This document shows positions 51,864-61,529 of a stretch of DNA of 64,000 nt, piece by piece. The translations under genes were made by a program, and so were the position numbers. Positions within the stretch are counted from its first letter, which is position 1, and every line of letters begins with the position of its first letter. The notes under the pieces were generated by a model. That model made no database searches. It saw only the letters and a list, made by a program, of their open reading frames with translations, and was not told the origin of the DNA. Origin of the DNA: Chitinophagaceae bacterium PMP191F (GTDB lineage Bacteria > Bacteroidota > Bacteroidia > Chitinophagales > Chitinophagaceae); the NCBI GenBank assembly GCA_001302245.1, contig LGYU01000014.1, positions 62,001 to 126,000 on the forward strand. The letters are read 5' to 3'.

Positions 51864-54251
51864 CTATCTGCCGTTTTTCTGTACAAAATCTTTCAGGAAA
51901 CTACAAGTATTGAACGCTTCTTTATAAAAAGCGGTAGAGGCATACTGTCTGCTGAGGGTAGAAAAGTAGCTGTTGCGTTTGTCGAAGTTGGATAACCAGG
52001 CAGACAGTTGCTTTTTGTAATTGTTTTCATATGTTGCCGGTAGCCTGCCCACTTGTTTCTGCTCACATTTTGCCGCCATAAAAAGACTTTTTGCCTTCAT
52101 ATTGGCATCAGCGGATAGTTTGTATGCCTGCAGGTAATAGGTTTTGGCTTTCTGCACATTGTAATATTCTGAATTGGCAACCATGCTGCTGTCATCAGGA
52201 TAGGCATATTCGGTGCCGCTCCAGTCGTATTGAACCAGCATCCAGCTATTGCCCCAGTAACTCATATGGTACAGCCCCTTGGCTATTTCATAACAGATCC
52301 GTGCCCGTTGCTCATCGCCGGTTGCAATATTCAACTGCTGCCCCAGTCTCAGCATTTTTTGTGTAAAAGTAAGTTTGGTGTAGCGCACGGTATCCTGTTT
52401 GGTAGGTGCATGAATATCCAGGATGAGGTCAGCAAAAGGATTGGCCGCCATCCAGGTATGGTATGGCTCATCAGTATAGTAGCTGGCAGGTACTTTTTTA
52501 AACCATTTTTCCGCTTCTGTAAAATTGAGCTGTCTTAACCATGATGTGCCCGCTACATCATTTACATCGTTGCGGTTGAATACTGTATGACTGATGAGAT
52601 ATTTTTCAAAAGGTGATGGTGTTTTGGATTCTATAATACGAACTACTTCTTCCACCTGTGCTCCAGTCATTTTATTGCGCAGCATATCAATTCCCTGCGA
52701 ATAATAACCCCAGCTTTCTTTTACATATTTTTTATTGATCTCATCTGCTACTGAAATACAGAACAAGCTACGTACCTGGTTATCGCTTTTGTTATATTTC
52801 GAAACCAGTATGTCTGCAAATATGCGCCGGTAGAATTTTGCATATTCTTCATCGTGCTGTGCTTTTTTCTCCAACCACTGTATTGAAGGCAGCAGTTGTG
52901 TTTCAAAGGTGGCATCTATCTTTTCCTGCTGATTGATAGTAAGTACCAGGTTGGTCATAGCCCACTGATCCTGCAGGTTCTGTGGAAGTGTTGTTTTCTT
53001 TGCTTCATCCAGTAACTGGCGGCTGATGCTATAGTCTTTGCTGATCAGGGCAAAATGTGCAGCAGCAAGGAGGTAAAAACCTTTGTTGCTGTTTTTTCCG
53101 GTAGCGGCCTGTTTACAGAAATCACTAAGTGCTTTTGCCTCCCGCTGCATTTTTTTAGAGGAAGTATCGGGCAGGTTGCTTTGGTACATGCCTTTGGGTG
53201 CTTTTTCTATAGAAGCAGTAAAATAACTTTCTTCCAGCTTGTGTATTTCGCGTACAGTAAGCAGTTGCAGAATAGAGGAAGCGGGGTAAAAACGATATAC
53301 CTGTTGCAGCGCTTTGGTTTCCGTTACATTGCTACCCAGCAGGAATAGTCCCAGCATATTGGCTTTTTCTTCATCGTTCTTACAATATGCCAGGCAGGCT
53401 TTGCGATCTGTTTCATCAAAACGTTTTACACACCAGTCAAAGCTCATGTAGTTGGAAATTTTGCGTACCTCGCTTTTGCTGAATAGCTTACTGAACAGGT
53501 AGGCTGCTTCTTCACGATGTCCGGTATGTAGCAATGCGCCTGCTTTCAGTGACAGGCAAAGGTCCTGTAACACACTGATGGTAGTATTGTTCTTTACCAG
53601 TTCATCGTACCACCGTAAACAGTCCTGGTAGCGATGACTGTAATGGGACAGGCGTAATACCTGGTATGCATACCGCAGGCGGATGAAATCTTTTTTGGAG
53701 ACGTTGTATAACTGTTGTCCGTTTTTGATCAGTTTCGACATTTTAATACTGTCTCGCTGAATAGGTTCCCAACTGGTCCAACTGCCGGTTACTTCAGGTT
53801 CTACCTGTTTGGCATACATCAGGTAGCCCAGTGCTTCCAGGTCTTTCTGTTGCTGAAAATACTGTGTCATGCCATTGTTCTTTACGGAATCAGGAATGGC
53901 GGGTGTTGTATTTTTTTCTATACCATTGTATAGTGCGGAAAGGTCTTTACGTGCAAACTGATTTACAAATGCGTAAGCTGCTTTGTCTGAAAAGGTATTA
54001 CCACCATAGCTGATCCATTCGGAGGCTGTTATAGCAGCAGTATTAACAGGTTCTTCTTCTTTATACAGGAACTGGTAATTGGTATAATAAAAAGACTCAT
54101 AACCCGGGGCATTGGCCAGCCTTTTATCAAAAAAGGAAACAAAGTAATCGTACGGATCGGGTTCACCTCCGGCACAACCTATTATGTTGTAGGGAAAACT
54201 AACCAGCAATGCAAGACTACTGCATGGCAATAAAAATTTTTTCCAGTTCAT
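51864..54251 (-). CDS. Large helical-repeat exported protein, unknown function
   Basis: A 795-residue protein that I do not recognise by name. A signal (KKFLLPCSSLALLVSF) is followed by NIIGCAGGEPDPYDYFVSFF, a motif I associate with an uncharacterised Bacteroidota group; the GC pair could be a lipobox. The body looks all-helical with TPR-like pairs (GHREEAAYLFSKLF, SISRQLLDEAKK, AKTYYLQAYKLSADA). Its start overlaps the end of the preceding gene by 35 bp, so the two are translated from one message. A role in surface protein or glycan handling is possible but unproven. Confidence 0.8.
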   Translation of the reverse strand: MNWKKFLLPCSSLALLVSFPYNIIGCAGGEPDPYDYFVSFFDKRLANAPGYESFYYTNYQFLYKEEEPVNTAAITASEWISYGGNTFSDKAAYAFVNQFARKDLSALYNGIEKNTTPAIPDSVKNNGMTQYFQQQKDLEALGYLMYAKQVEPEVTGSWTSWEPIQRDSIKMSKLIKNGQQLYNVSKKDFIRLRYAYQVLRLSHYSHRYQDCLRWYDELVKNNTTISVLQDLCLSLKAGALLHTGHREEAAYLFSKLFSKSEVRKISNYMSFDWCVKRFDETDRKACLAYCKNDEEKANMLGLFLLGSNVTETKALQQVYRFYPASSILQLLTVREIHKLEESYFTASIEKAPKGMYQSNLPDTSSKKMQREAKALSDFCKQAATGKNSNKGFYLLAAAHFALISKDYSISRQLLDEAKKTTLPQNLQDQWAMTNLVLTINQQEKIDATFETQLLPSIQWLEKKAQHDEEYAKFYRRIFADILVSKYNKSDNQVRSLFCISVADEINKKYVKESWGYYSQGIDMLRNKMTGAQVEEVVRIIESKTPSPFEKYLISHTVFNRNDVNDVAGTSWLRQLNFTEAEKWFKKVPASYYTDEPYHTWMAANPFADLILDIHAPTKQDTVRYTKLTFTQKMLRLGQQLNIATGDEQRARICYEIAKGLYHMSYWGNSWMLVQYDWSGTEYAYPDDSSMVANSEYYNVQKAKTYYLQAYKLSADANMKAKSLFMAAKCEQKQVGRLPATYENNYKKQLSAWLSNFDKRNSYFSTLSRQYASTAFYKEAFNTCSFLKDFVQKNGR

Positions 54252-55260
54252 AAGACGGGTATTTGGTTAACACCAGTGAATCGAGATGAAAAAGTGATAC
54301 CGTAAAATCAGGCATATGCCATTTTTCACGCAGGGCAGTTGCGGCATCCAGCACTTCGCTAATGTTGCTTGTTTCAGACCGCAATATATCACCTTTATTA
54401 AAAATATATCCTTTCCAGGCCGTATCATTAGTAATAAAAAAACGGTTCTCTCTGACCTGTACAAAAGACTGCTGTTTCAGGGAATCATCCGGCAGGTTCT
54501 GGATCAGCCCGCTGTAGGTATTGTTGCGATACAGTACTTTCCAGTTGAACAATGGAAAAGCTACATCCAGCGGCAGTGGATAAGTATCAAGACTGCCGGT
54601 ATATTTTTTCAGTTCGCTGGTTTCAAGAATAGAATTTTTTGTGGAAAGGGCTTTGAGGTTGCCCATGTTGTAACACATCAGCAATCCGCGATCAACCGGC
54701 GGTACGCCTGTTTTAATACGATACTTACATTGGTACAAACGTATTGTGGCTGATAGTACTACTTTCTCTTTACTGAATAATGGTTGTTGCCGGAGCTGCA
54801 GCAGTAAGTTGAAATATTTGTTGCGCGTAGTGGCGGTCCAGTCACAGTCAATTTGTATTTCCGGTACAGTGAGGTTGTATTGTGTTATTTGTGTTTCCAG
54901 CAACTGGTACAGTTTGCTGCCCAGCTCTGTAATATTATCAGCGGGTGTTAACTGTAAAGATTCATTGGTGATAAAGACTACCGGTATGATGGGGATGCTA
55001 TGTTGCTGCAACCAGGTTAATGAAGTGGTATTTGCCTGTACTTTGGCTACTGGCATGGACGTATTGGTGGTGGGGTTCCAGAGGATGTCAAAAAATTTGA
55101 CGTACAGCTTCTGTGTATGTGTTTGTTGCAGGGCCCGCAGTTCTGTACCGGTAAGGTCCAGTGACGTTTTCCAGTAATAAAATGCCCTTTGCACCGTGTG
55201 GTGCTGCCGGCAGGCGCCACACAGTATTAATAAAAACAGATACAGGTTCTTCAGCTTCAT
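54217..55260 (-). CDS. Lipoprotein with TIM-barrel-like domain (DUF3142-like)
   Basis: A 347-residue protein. The start at 55260 gives MKLKNLYLFLLILCGAC, a lipobox (CGAC), so it is lipid-anchored. The domain alternates strands and helices like a glycosidase-type TIM barrel: LYVKFFDILWN, IPIIPVVFITNES, VPEIQIDCDWTATTRNKY, VVLSATIRLYQ, GLLMCYNMGNL and DVAFPLFNWKVLY. The IQIDCDWT strand end with two aspartates resembles a catalytic or sugar-binding site. It is the first gene of a two-gene unit with the helical-repeat protein. Substrate unknown. Confidence 0.75.
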   Translation of the reverse strand: MKLKNLYLFLLILCGACRQHHTVQRAFYYWKTSLDLTGTELRALQQTHTQKLYVKFFDILWNPTTNTSMPVAKVQANTTSLTWLQQHSIPIIPVVFITNESLQLTPADNITELGSKLYQLLETQITQYNLTVPEIQIDCDWTATTRNKYFNLLLQLRQQPLFSKEKVVLSATIRLYQCKYRIKTGVPPVDRGLLMCYNMGNLKALSTKNSILETSELKKYTGSLDTYPLPLDVAFPLFNWKVLYRNNTYSGLIQNLPDDSLKQQSFVQVRENRFFITNDTAWKGYIFNKGDILRSETSNISEVLDAATALREKWHMPDFTVSLFHLDSLVLTKYPSYELEKIFIAMQ

Positions 55261-55369
55261 AACCGGCCTCAAAAATAAGAGCTTAAACCGAGCAGTGGCA
55301 TGAATATTAAAAATCCTTTGTAGTACAATGTTTACAGAATACGTACTTTTAGCGTTTTAAAACAGTGGA

Positions 55370-55852
55370 ATGACAATTCAATTCGGATACGATAAAAAGC
55401 AAGTGATCCAGGCCCTCCGTTACCATTTTATTACCCGCCCTGAAATAAAGATTCTGCTGGTGTTGATCAATGTGTTTGCCATTACATCGGCCATTTTGTT
55501 TGCCCTGCATAAAATACAGGCAATTTCTTTCCTGATATTTTCATTGTTGTGGATGGTGCTGATGCTGGTGATCTGGCGTATTCTGCCAGCCAGTATCTAC
55601 AGCAAGTCGGTCACTTTTAAAGATCACTTTATCATGCATTTTACCAGTGATGCGGTGGTGCTGGAAACCGAACGTGGTGGTAAGGGATGGACATGGGATA
55701 AGTTCAGTCATTTTGTTGAAAGTCCTTATTTTTTTCACCTGTACTTTGACAGCCGTTCTTTTTTTCTGGTACCTAAAGATAGTTTTGCAGGTATTCCGGA
55801 GGTGCAGGAAGTAAGGCAGTTGCTGAGGGCGAGGCTGGGGAAAGGGAAATAA
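55370..55852 (+). CDS. YcxB-like membrane protein
   Basis: A 160-residue protein. After a short cytosolic start come two hydrophobic helices (about 32-50 and 53-72), then a soluble beta-rich part with MHFTSDAVVLETERGGKGWTWDKFSHFVESP and a FLVPKDSFAG motif, which is the YcxB-like C-terminal domain pattern. Function unknown in the family. Single gene with its own terminator. Confidence 0.8.
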   Translation: MTIQFGYDKKQVIQALRYHFITRPEIKILLVLINVFAITSAILFALHKIQAISFLIFSLLWMVLMLVIWRILPASIYSKSVTFKDHFIMHFTSDAVVLETERGGKGWTWDKFSHFVESPYFFHLYFDSRSFFLVPKDSFAGIPEVQEVRQLLRARLGKGK

Positions 55853-55895
55853 ATGCCAAATGCCGAACGCTGAAGACTTAACGCAAAGACATTTA

Positions 55896-55932
55896 AAAAG
55901 GCAGAAAGGATTCGCTTTCTGCCTTTTGTATT
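55896..55932 (+). terminator. Terminator after the YcxB-like gene
   Basis: aaaaggcagaaag (55896-55908) pairs perfectly with ctttctgcctttt (55915-55927), followed by GTATTT. Probably bidirectional. Confidence 0.8.
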
Positions 55933-55987
55933 TATACAGGGTTGGTATTATCTCCACACCATCAATTAAGATCTGTCAATCCGCGTT

Positions 55988-57457
55988 CTAGTCTTTCCAT
56001 CTCCATTCGCCGGCGATGATCAGCGGATCTTTCAGGTTGTTATCCAGCAAAAACTGTTTGGTATCAGCATCGTTCATGCGTGTTGCGGGTAATTGCGGTG
56101 CATTGGCCGTTGCATAGATCATCATACAACTGAACCGTACCTGGTCTACCATCCATTTTTTATCAATCAGGTCAATGCGGTCGCAGTCTGCATGATAGCA
56201 ACGGAAAATATCACTGCGCATATTGCCGGTCGAAGAAGCTGTAGGAATACCCTGCAGCATAAATGGCTGATGATCGCTGTGTAAACCAGCCCTGCCTCCG
56301 CCACCATTGTTCTTGAAAGAAGTATCGACGGCTTTGATCACTTCACCTATCTCTTTAAAAAAGGCGTCAGCCTCTTTTCTGCCACCTGCGGTAAAACCGG
56401 AAGCAGCACCTGACATATCAAAGTTGAAAACATATTTCACCTGGTCAAGCGTTTTGCTTTTAAGCGCTTGTTTTACGTATGCGTTTGAACCCAGCAAACC
56501 CTGTTCTTCACCCATGAACATTACAAATTCAATGGTACGGTCGCATTGCAGGTTCAGCTTTTTGAAAGTACGGGCCATATCAAGAATGGAGAAAGAGCCA
56601 ATGCCATTGTCAGTAGCACCGGTAGCAAGGTCCCAGCTATCCAGGTGACCACCTACAATGATCTTTTCATTGGGGTATTTTTTACCGGGAATAGTAGCAA
56701 TAACATTTCTTGCTTTGATAGGACCACTGAAATTGGTCATGGCAATTTTGGCCTGCCATGTTTTTTGTTGCAGGATATCTTTCCACTTCATACCATCTTC
56801 GTACGTAATACACACGGCCGGAATAGGATTGAGTTTACCGGTAACAGAAGCGGTGCCGGTAAGCAGGATACCTCCCTGCACACTATTGAATAGAATAATG
56901 CCTTTGGCGCCATACTTAATAGCAAGAGCTGTTTTTTCAGAACGGTGCAGGTTGCGTGCGCCCTGGCTGCCGGGCAATAGTCCCAATGCCGCAAACACAA
57001 TTTTGCCATTGGCTTTTCCGGGGTTTTTCAGGTAATCATCTTCAAGCCCGTTACCCATATCTACCATCTCCAGTGTTTCGTTGACCTTTACCGGTGAATG
57101 TGCCAGAGCAACGGACTTGATGGTAATTGATTCGTGAGAGTCCGGATTGATGAAGGCAACATCAATGGTGCCCCGGCTCCAGCTTTCTACTTCAAATGGT
57201 TGAAATTTCAGGTTGGTATATCCATAAGATTTCAGCAGGTCGTATGCATACTGCTCTGCCTTTTTGCCATTCTCAGATCCTGTAAGACGATGACCGATGG
57301 TTTGCGACGCATCGCGCAGGGTTTCATACGCCCGTGAGTTGGCATTTACTTCATTGTTGATCTTTTCAAAAACCGGTTGGTTAGTGTTCTGGGCTGTAAC
57401 AGCCGCAGTTGAAAATGTAAGGGCTGCGGACAGCAGTAGTTTGTTCGATAGTATCAT
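55988..57457 (-). CDS. M28-family peptidase with PA domain, exported
   Basis: A 489-residue zinc exopeptidase. The start at 57457 yields a signal (SNKLLLSAALTFSTAAVTAQ). A protease-associated domain (about 115-260) is inserted before the catalytic core. Zinc ligands: His and Asp in VGGHLDSWDLATGATDNG, the Glu pair in FMGEEQGLLG, Asp in FNFDMSGAASG and His in CYHADCDRIDLID. Likely a periplasmic aminopeptidase or carboxypeptidase of the glutamate-carboxypeptidase-like type. Confidence 0.92.
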   Translation of the reverse strand: MILSNKLLLSAALTFSTAAVTAQNTNQPVFEKINNEVNANSRAYETLRDASQTIGHRLTGSENGKKAEQYAYDLLKSYGYTNLKFQPFEVESWSRGTIDVAFINPDSHESITIKSVALAHSPVKVNETLEMVDMGNGLEDDYLKNPGKANGKIVFAALGLLPGSQGARNLHRSEKTALAIKYGAKGIILFNSVQGGILLTGTASVTGKLNPIPAVCITYEDGMKWKDILQQKTWQAKIAMTNFSGPIKARNVIATIPGKKYPNEKIIVGGHLDSWDLATGATDNGIGSFSILDMARTFKKLNLQCDRTIEFVMFMGEEQGLLGSNAYVKQALKSKTLDQVKYVFNFDMSGAASGFTAGGRKEADAFFKEIGEVIKAVDTSFKNNGGGGRAGLHSDHQPFMLQGIPTASSTGNMRSDIFRCYHADCDRIDLIDKKWMVDQVRFSCMMIYATANAPQLPATRMNDADTKQFLLDNNLKDPLIIAGEWRWKD

Positions 57458-57550
57458 AGCATCCTGTTGTGTGGTTGGAATGTTTAAATGTAGGGATAAA
57501 ATAGGCACAGGGGCTTACCGCTCTTAAAGAAGTAGGAAGACCGGATAACA

Positions 57551-57585
57551 TAAAAAAGAGGTTCTCCCGCAAACGGGACAACCTC
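57551..57585 (-). terminator. Terminator at the end of the 58-kb membrane-protein unit
   Basis: gaggttctcccg (57558-57569) pairs with cgggacaacctc (57574-57585, one mismatch); on the minus strand TTTTTTA follows. It lies 36 bp beyond the stop at 57622. Confidence 0.8.
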
Positions 57586-57621
57586 TCACCAATCGCTATA
57601 ATGGAAGGGTATAGCGCGTTG

Positions 57622-58221
57622 CTAACAGATGCTGCATTTCAGCAATAAACGCATGTTTATTTTCTTTACTTCATATTCCCGGTGCAGTGTGGCAGGCGTT
57701 TTTTCATAAAAAAGCGGAGTGCCTATCATCATTCGCAGGTATAGTGTTTCCTGTTTGCCATTGGTAAGTGATGCCATTGAAACATCGTAGGCGGTTACAG
57801 GCAGGGCGATCGACTCACTCCATGCCTGTTGTTCTTTTTGTTTGAATACTGGCAGCCCTTCCGCATAGGCAAAGTATGATGCCTGCGGAATTTCGCCCTG
57901 GTCTGTCACTACCAAAGTTAAACCGGCAAACAAACCAATAGCTGCCTGTATAAAAATATCGTTATCCTGTTTGCAGGCAAATGTATGGGCGGGAATATCT
58001 TCCAGCCTTCGGCAACCGGCATTCATCACCTCAACGGTATAGTCTGTCACTATGCCCGGATCTGCATTTTCTGATAAAGGACGCCATGGCGAATACTGCT
58101 CACGCAGCTTATAATATAGTTGATTGTACTCATTGATCACAGAACTGTTCCATACAATTCTTGTCATGCGGTCAACGCCCTCGCCTGTTCTGCTAAAAAG
58201 TGACATCGTTTTTCTGCTCAT
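57622..58221 (-). CDS. Hypothetical soluble protein (199 residues)
   Basis: Not recognised. There is no signal or membrane helix. The sequence has mixed strands and helices with IQAAIGLFAGLTLVVTDQGEIPQASYFAYAEG in the middle and several cysteines at the end (LLLKCSIC). It follows the DUF1361 gene by 4 bp and is the last gene of the run, so it is probably co-transcribed with the membrane proteins upstream. Confidence 0.65.
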   Translation of the reverse strand: MSRKTMSLFSRTGEGVDRMTRIVWNSSVINEYNQLYYKLREQYSPWRPLSENADPGIVTDYTVEVMNAGCRRLEDIPAHTFACKQDNDIFIQAAIGLFAGLTLVVTDQGEIPQASYFAYAEGLPVFKQKEQQAWSESIALPVTAYDVSMASLTNGKQETLYLRMMIGTPLFYEKTPATLHREYEVKKINMRLLLKCSIC

Positions 58222-58225
58222 GGTA

Positions 58226-58915
58226 CTACAGGTATATAGACTTACTGATCTTTTTGATGGTGCAATACACCAAAGTCAGGAATACGGAGAAACACAGGAT
58301 CATACCCCACGCGTATTTGTATTGTAGCGGGTGACACAATACATTGGTAATATCGGCTACCAGATGAAAGGGGCTGGTAACAACATCCCAGCTATTGAAA
58401 CGGAGATAGCGTCCTATGTAAATGCCCAGTGCGTTCAGCCACATAATTGGGTAAACGAACAGCAATTCATGTTTGCCGGAAGCATGTATCTGGATCATCT
58501 TTTCCATTTGCCGTACTGATAAAATGCCCAATACCATTCCGTTCCAGGCAAAGGACAGGATCATTGCCAGGTCAAACCAGAATGGAACAACGTATGCATT
58601 GCTGAGATGAAAAAGATCGGTGATGATATAAAATGAGTTGGGTATGAGCAGCAGCCATATCAAAAAGACCGCTGCAAATTTTATTTTGTGCCTGATCCAG
58701 GATGGCCGTTGTTGCAGCCAGTGTGTAAGCACGTAGGGAATATAAGCCAGCACCAGGTTCCATACAAGGAACAGGAAAAGCGTATTGCCAGTGTATACTA
58801 CGCGTGACAGTACCATTAGTATGCTGAATGCCATGGAAGCGGTAAGCAAACGATCGGTCTCGCTCCGTAAAAAGATCCATTTATTGAAAGAAAGCTGTTT
58901 ACTGATGTTCTTCAT
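58226..58915 (-). CDS. DUF1361 membrane protein
   Basis: A 229-residue protein with six predicted helices. The pattern FLVWNLVLAYIPYVLTH, then LIPNSFYIITDLFHL and FWFDLAMILSFAWNGMVLG is that of the DUF1361 family. Function unknown. The first codons overlap the end of the kinase gene by 4 bp, and the next gene starts 4 bp later. Confidence 0.85.
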   Translation of the reverse strand: MKNISKQLSFNKWIFLRSETDRLLTASMAFSILMVLSRVVYTGNTLFLFLVWNLVLAYIPYVLTHWLQQRPSWIRHKIKFAAVFLIWLLLIPNSFYIITDLFHLSNAYVVPFWFDLAMILSFAWNGMVLGILSVRQMEKMIQIHASGKHELLFVYPIMWLNALGIYIGRYLRFNSWDVVTSPFHLVADITNVLCHPLQYKYAWGMILCFSVFLTLVYCTIKKISKSIYL

Positions 58916-59289
58916 ATTGACATGAGTATTTTGGGTACAAAAATGAGAAGGCCAATGACCAGGGCGGTGAATGCAGCTATCAGTACTGCTCCTGCAGCCA
59001 TGTCTTTAATAAGCCTGATCTGCGGATGTTGCTCTGTTGAAATAAAATCCATCATTTTTTCAATGCAGGTATTCAGTATTTCTGTTACCCACACAAAACC
59101 GATGGCAAATACCAGTGCAAATGATTCTGATCTGCTGAGCCCCATCCACATGGACAAAGCCAATGCTACCAGCGTAGCTGCAAAATGCAGCCACGCATTG
59201 TGCTCTCTTTTAAAAAAACTTCCGATACCACGAAAGGCAAATGCAAAACTTCTTGCTCTTGCATTGACAGAAAACTTTTGTTTTTCCAT
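58912..59289 (-). CDS. dgkA: Diacylglycerol kinase / undecaprenol kinase family
   Basis: A 125-residue inner-membrane kinase with three helices. Marks are the N-terminal FAFAFRGIGSFFKREHNAWLH and the catalytic segment VWVTEILNTCIEKMMD followed by IKDMAAGAVLI. It may phosphorylate undecaprenol (lipid carrier recycling) as in Gram-positive relatives, or diacylglycerol; sequence alone does not settle this. A 54-bp spacer separates it from the gene upstream. Confidence 0.9.
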   Translation of the reverse strand: MEKQKFSVNARARSFAFAFRGIGSFFKREHNAWLHFAATLVALALSMWMGLSRSESFALVFAIGFVWVTEILNTCIEKMMDFISTEQHPQIRLIKDMAAGAVLIAAFTALVIGLLIFVPKILMSI

Positions 59290-59343
59290 ACAACAATCAG
59301 CTTGATTACTTTCTGTTAAAAATTACATAAATACTACACCAGA

Positions 59344-59781
59344 TTATTCTGAGTTTGCATGGGGTGGGGTTTGGGTATCCTGTTCTGCATATAATTGCTT
59401 CAGAAAACCACCGGCAAAATACAGTGCCAGTATCAGCGCTGTATGTGCTGCCAGTATCAGAAAGAAAAGACAGCCTTCACCAAACAGTATCATAAACCCG
59501 AATGAAAACAGGTTGTAAAACAATACAATCAGAACAGATAAGCAGAAGCCAAGCCATACGATACGGGCGGGGGGACTATAGGGTAATTGTACGGAAAATC
59601 TGATCAATGCGTTGGTTAATGGCAATAGAGGAATCGCAAAAACAATACCAAGCACCGGCAGGATAAAAATGACAATAAAGCCAAAAATCTGTCCCATCAG
59701 TAATGTGCCGATACCAGTGATGAGAGCATTGAACAGGATGGTCTGAACCCATATCCGCAGGCTTAATTTAAGTATACTCAT
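59344..59781 (-). CDS. Four-helix membrane protein (145 residues)
   Basis: Not recognised by name. Four predicted helices, with a first part (LRIWVQTILFNALITGIG, then a long hydrophobic segment to FAIPLLPL) that matches the length and layout of the 146-residue protein at 62955. The two may be paralogues. It starts 4 bp after the DUF4173 gene, so it belongs to that operon. Confidence 0.7.
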   Translation of the reverse strand: MSILKLSLRIWVQTILFNALITGIGTLLMGQIFGFIVIFILPVLGIVFAIPLLPLTNALIRFSVQLPYSPPARIVWLGFCLSVLIVLFYNLFSFGFMILFGEGCLFFLILAAHTALILALYFAGGFLKQLYAEQDTQTPPHANSE

Positions 59782-59784
59782 ACA

Positions 59785-61374
59785 TTACCTGTTTGTATCT
59801 GATAATGAAAGTGATGTTTTGTGTAGCAGGTACCGGATGGTCTGTTCATCTGCGTAGTTCCACGACAGCCAGGACAACTGCCTCTGCGAAGCCAGGAAAG
59901 CTTTTTCACGCTGTTCCAGTTGCTGTATATAGCATCCGGAGCATATATCGGTATCTTCTGTTGGTACAGGAGTACTCTGTTGTACAGCCTGTTGTTTTTG
60001 CAACAACACAGCACGGTTCCTGTCCAGTAATGGCAGGGTTTTATCTGATAAAGATAACAGGAAAGGTACATCCAGCTCAATATTGTCTTTCTGTTTCAGA
60101 TTATAACCCACAATCAACTCATCCCAATGAATGGCGGAGGCCAAAACCAACACAACTATGCCAGCCCATGCATTCACCCGCAATAAAAAATATGTTGTTC
60201 TCCGTTGCCATATTTTGATGGACATGGTGACCAAACCTATAAATACCATAAGTAAAAAGAATAATACACCTATGCGTTTATAGGCAAGGCCATGACGGTT
60301 GATATAATAGTAATCGCGTACCAGCACAGATACTACCAGTACTGCGTTTTGTACAATCCATGCAGTGGCGCCGTATTTCAGCCATTTATTGCGTTTGTAG
60401 AAGTTCAGGTTGCCTTTAAAGAAGAACAGCACCACCATCATCGCCAGTATAACAGACAAGATCAATAGTTCGGTACCTTCATGTACCATTTTATAGGCAG
60501 GCTTATTGATCTGGTAATTTACATTGAACCACAGGCAGCTGATATCAATGGTGTTGATCACGGCCAGCAATGTATTCAGTAAAAATAAACTGATCAATCC
60601 GGTGGTGTTTTCGTTTTTCAGTGCCAGCATACCATCAGTCAGGCGGCCCATGAAATTTTTAGACAACTGGTAAAACGGCTGCTGCTGTCTTTTTTTGCGA
60701 GCACGTTGCAGGTGGTCGTGACAGTTGGTTTCTTTATTTGAAAAATAACTGACGCGGCTTTTCAACAGAATAGTAGCGGTGAGATATATACCCAACGCCA
60801 TGAATAACAGGCGTTGCCAGGAGAAGAGATTGATGAACAGGAATAAAAACCTTTCCAGTTGCACACCGGCCTTGGCTGCCATTTCCTGAAAAATGCTGTT
60901 GGCAAACAGGTAGATAATGAAAAATATTGCCAGCAGCGAAAGCGGAAATATTGCAAAACGGATAAACTTGCGGGTATTCCTTTTCCTGCTTCTCACTGGG
61001 TTTATTGTGCGGAACTGTTCGGTGATGGAAGCGCTGCACAATAGTATATTCATCAGTACAGATCCTCCGGCAAACCATACTGATCGATGTGCATACTCAA
61101 TAAATGCGGTCAGTAATAGTAAAGTAACTGTGAAAGCGACCTGGCTCAGCAGGGTATTGTGTACTACAATCATGGCCAGGCAAAAGAGATGGCCAACCAG
61201 TAGCCATCTCACAACAGCATGTTGCCCGGCTTTAGGATATAAAAAGGAAAGGGCGGATAACAGGAATGCATCGAACAGCACCATATTGATACCTGGTTTT
61301 TCCTGCCAGAATACCATGTTGAATAACAGCGCACCGGCAATGACCAGCAGCAGTTGTACAATATTTTTGTTCAT
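59785..61374 (-). CDS. DUF4173 membrane protein
   Basis: A 529-residue polytopic membrane protein with about eleven helices. The family pattern is seen in NPVRSRKRNTRKFIRFAIFPL, FFINLFSWQRLLF-type helices, LLNTLLAVINTIDISCLWF, VHEGTELLILSVILAMMVV and RDYYYINRHGLAYKRIGVL. A soluble C-terminal tail of about 110 residues has a CSGC pair. Function unknown. In Bacteroidota this family often lies near HTH_34 regulators, as here. Confidence 0.85.
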   Translation of the reverse strand: MNKNIVQLLLVIAGALLFNMVFWQEKPGINMVLFDAFLLSALSFLYPKAGQHAVVRWLLVGHLFCLAMIVVHNTLLSQVAFTVTLLLLTAFIEYAHRSVWFAGGSVLMNILLCSASITEQFRTINPVRSRKRNTRKFIRFAIFPLSLLAIFFIIYLFANSIFQEMAAKAGVQLERFLFLFINLFSWQRLLFMALGIYLTATILLKSRVSYFSNKETNCHDHLQRARKKRQQQPFYQLSKNFMGRLTDGMLALKNENTTGLISLFLLNTLLAVINTIDISCLWFNVNYQINKPAYKMVHEGTELLILSVILAMMVVLFFFKGNLNFYKRNKWLKYGATAWIVQNAVLVVSVLVRDYYYINRHGLAYKRIGVLFFLLMVFIGLVTMSIKIWQRRTTYFLLRVNAWAGIVVLVLASAIHWDELIVGYNLKQKDNIELDVPFLLSLSDKTLPLLDRNRAVLLQKQQAVQQSTPVPTEDTDICSGCYIQQLEQREKAFLASQRQLSWLSWNYADEQTIRYLLHKTSLSLSDTNR

Positions 61375-61410
61375 GAGTGGGTAGTTAAGCGATTGGTGAA
61401 AATGTGTCTG

Positions 61411-61446
61411 AAAAAAATGGCTGCCGTTGTTGCACCTCCGGCAGCC
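61411..61446 (-). terminator. Terminator after the radical SAM gene
   Basis: ggctgccg (61419-61426) pairs with cggcagcc (61439-61446); on the minus strand TTTTTTT follows. It separates the radical SAM transcript from the DUF4173 unit. Confidence 0.75.
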
Positions 61447-61529
61447 TGTTTTCCTTTGTGATAGCAGAACCGTTTACACAGGCTGAAAGCGAATGATCTG
61501 CACAAAACCGGTTTCTGTAGGGTATTTGA

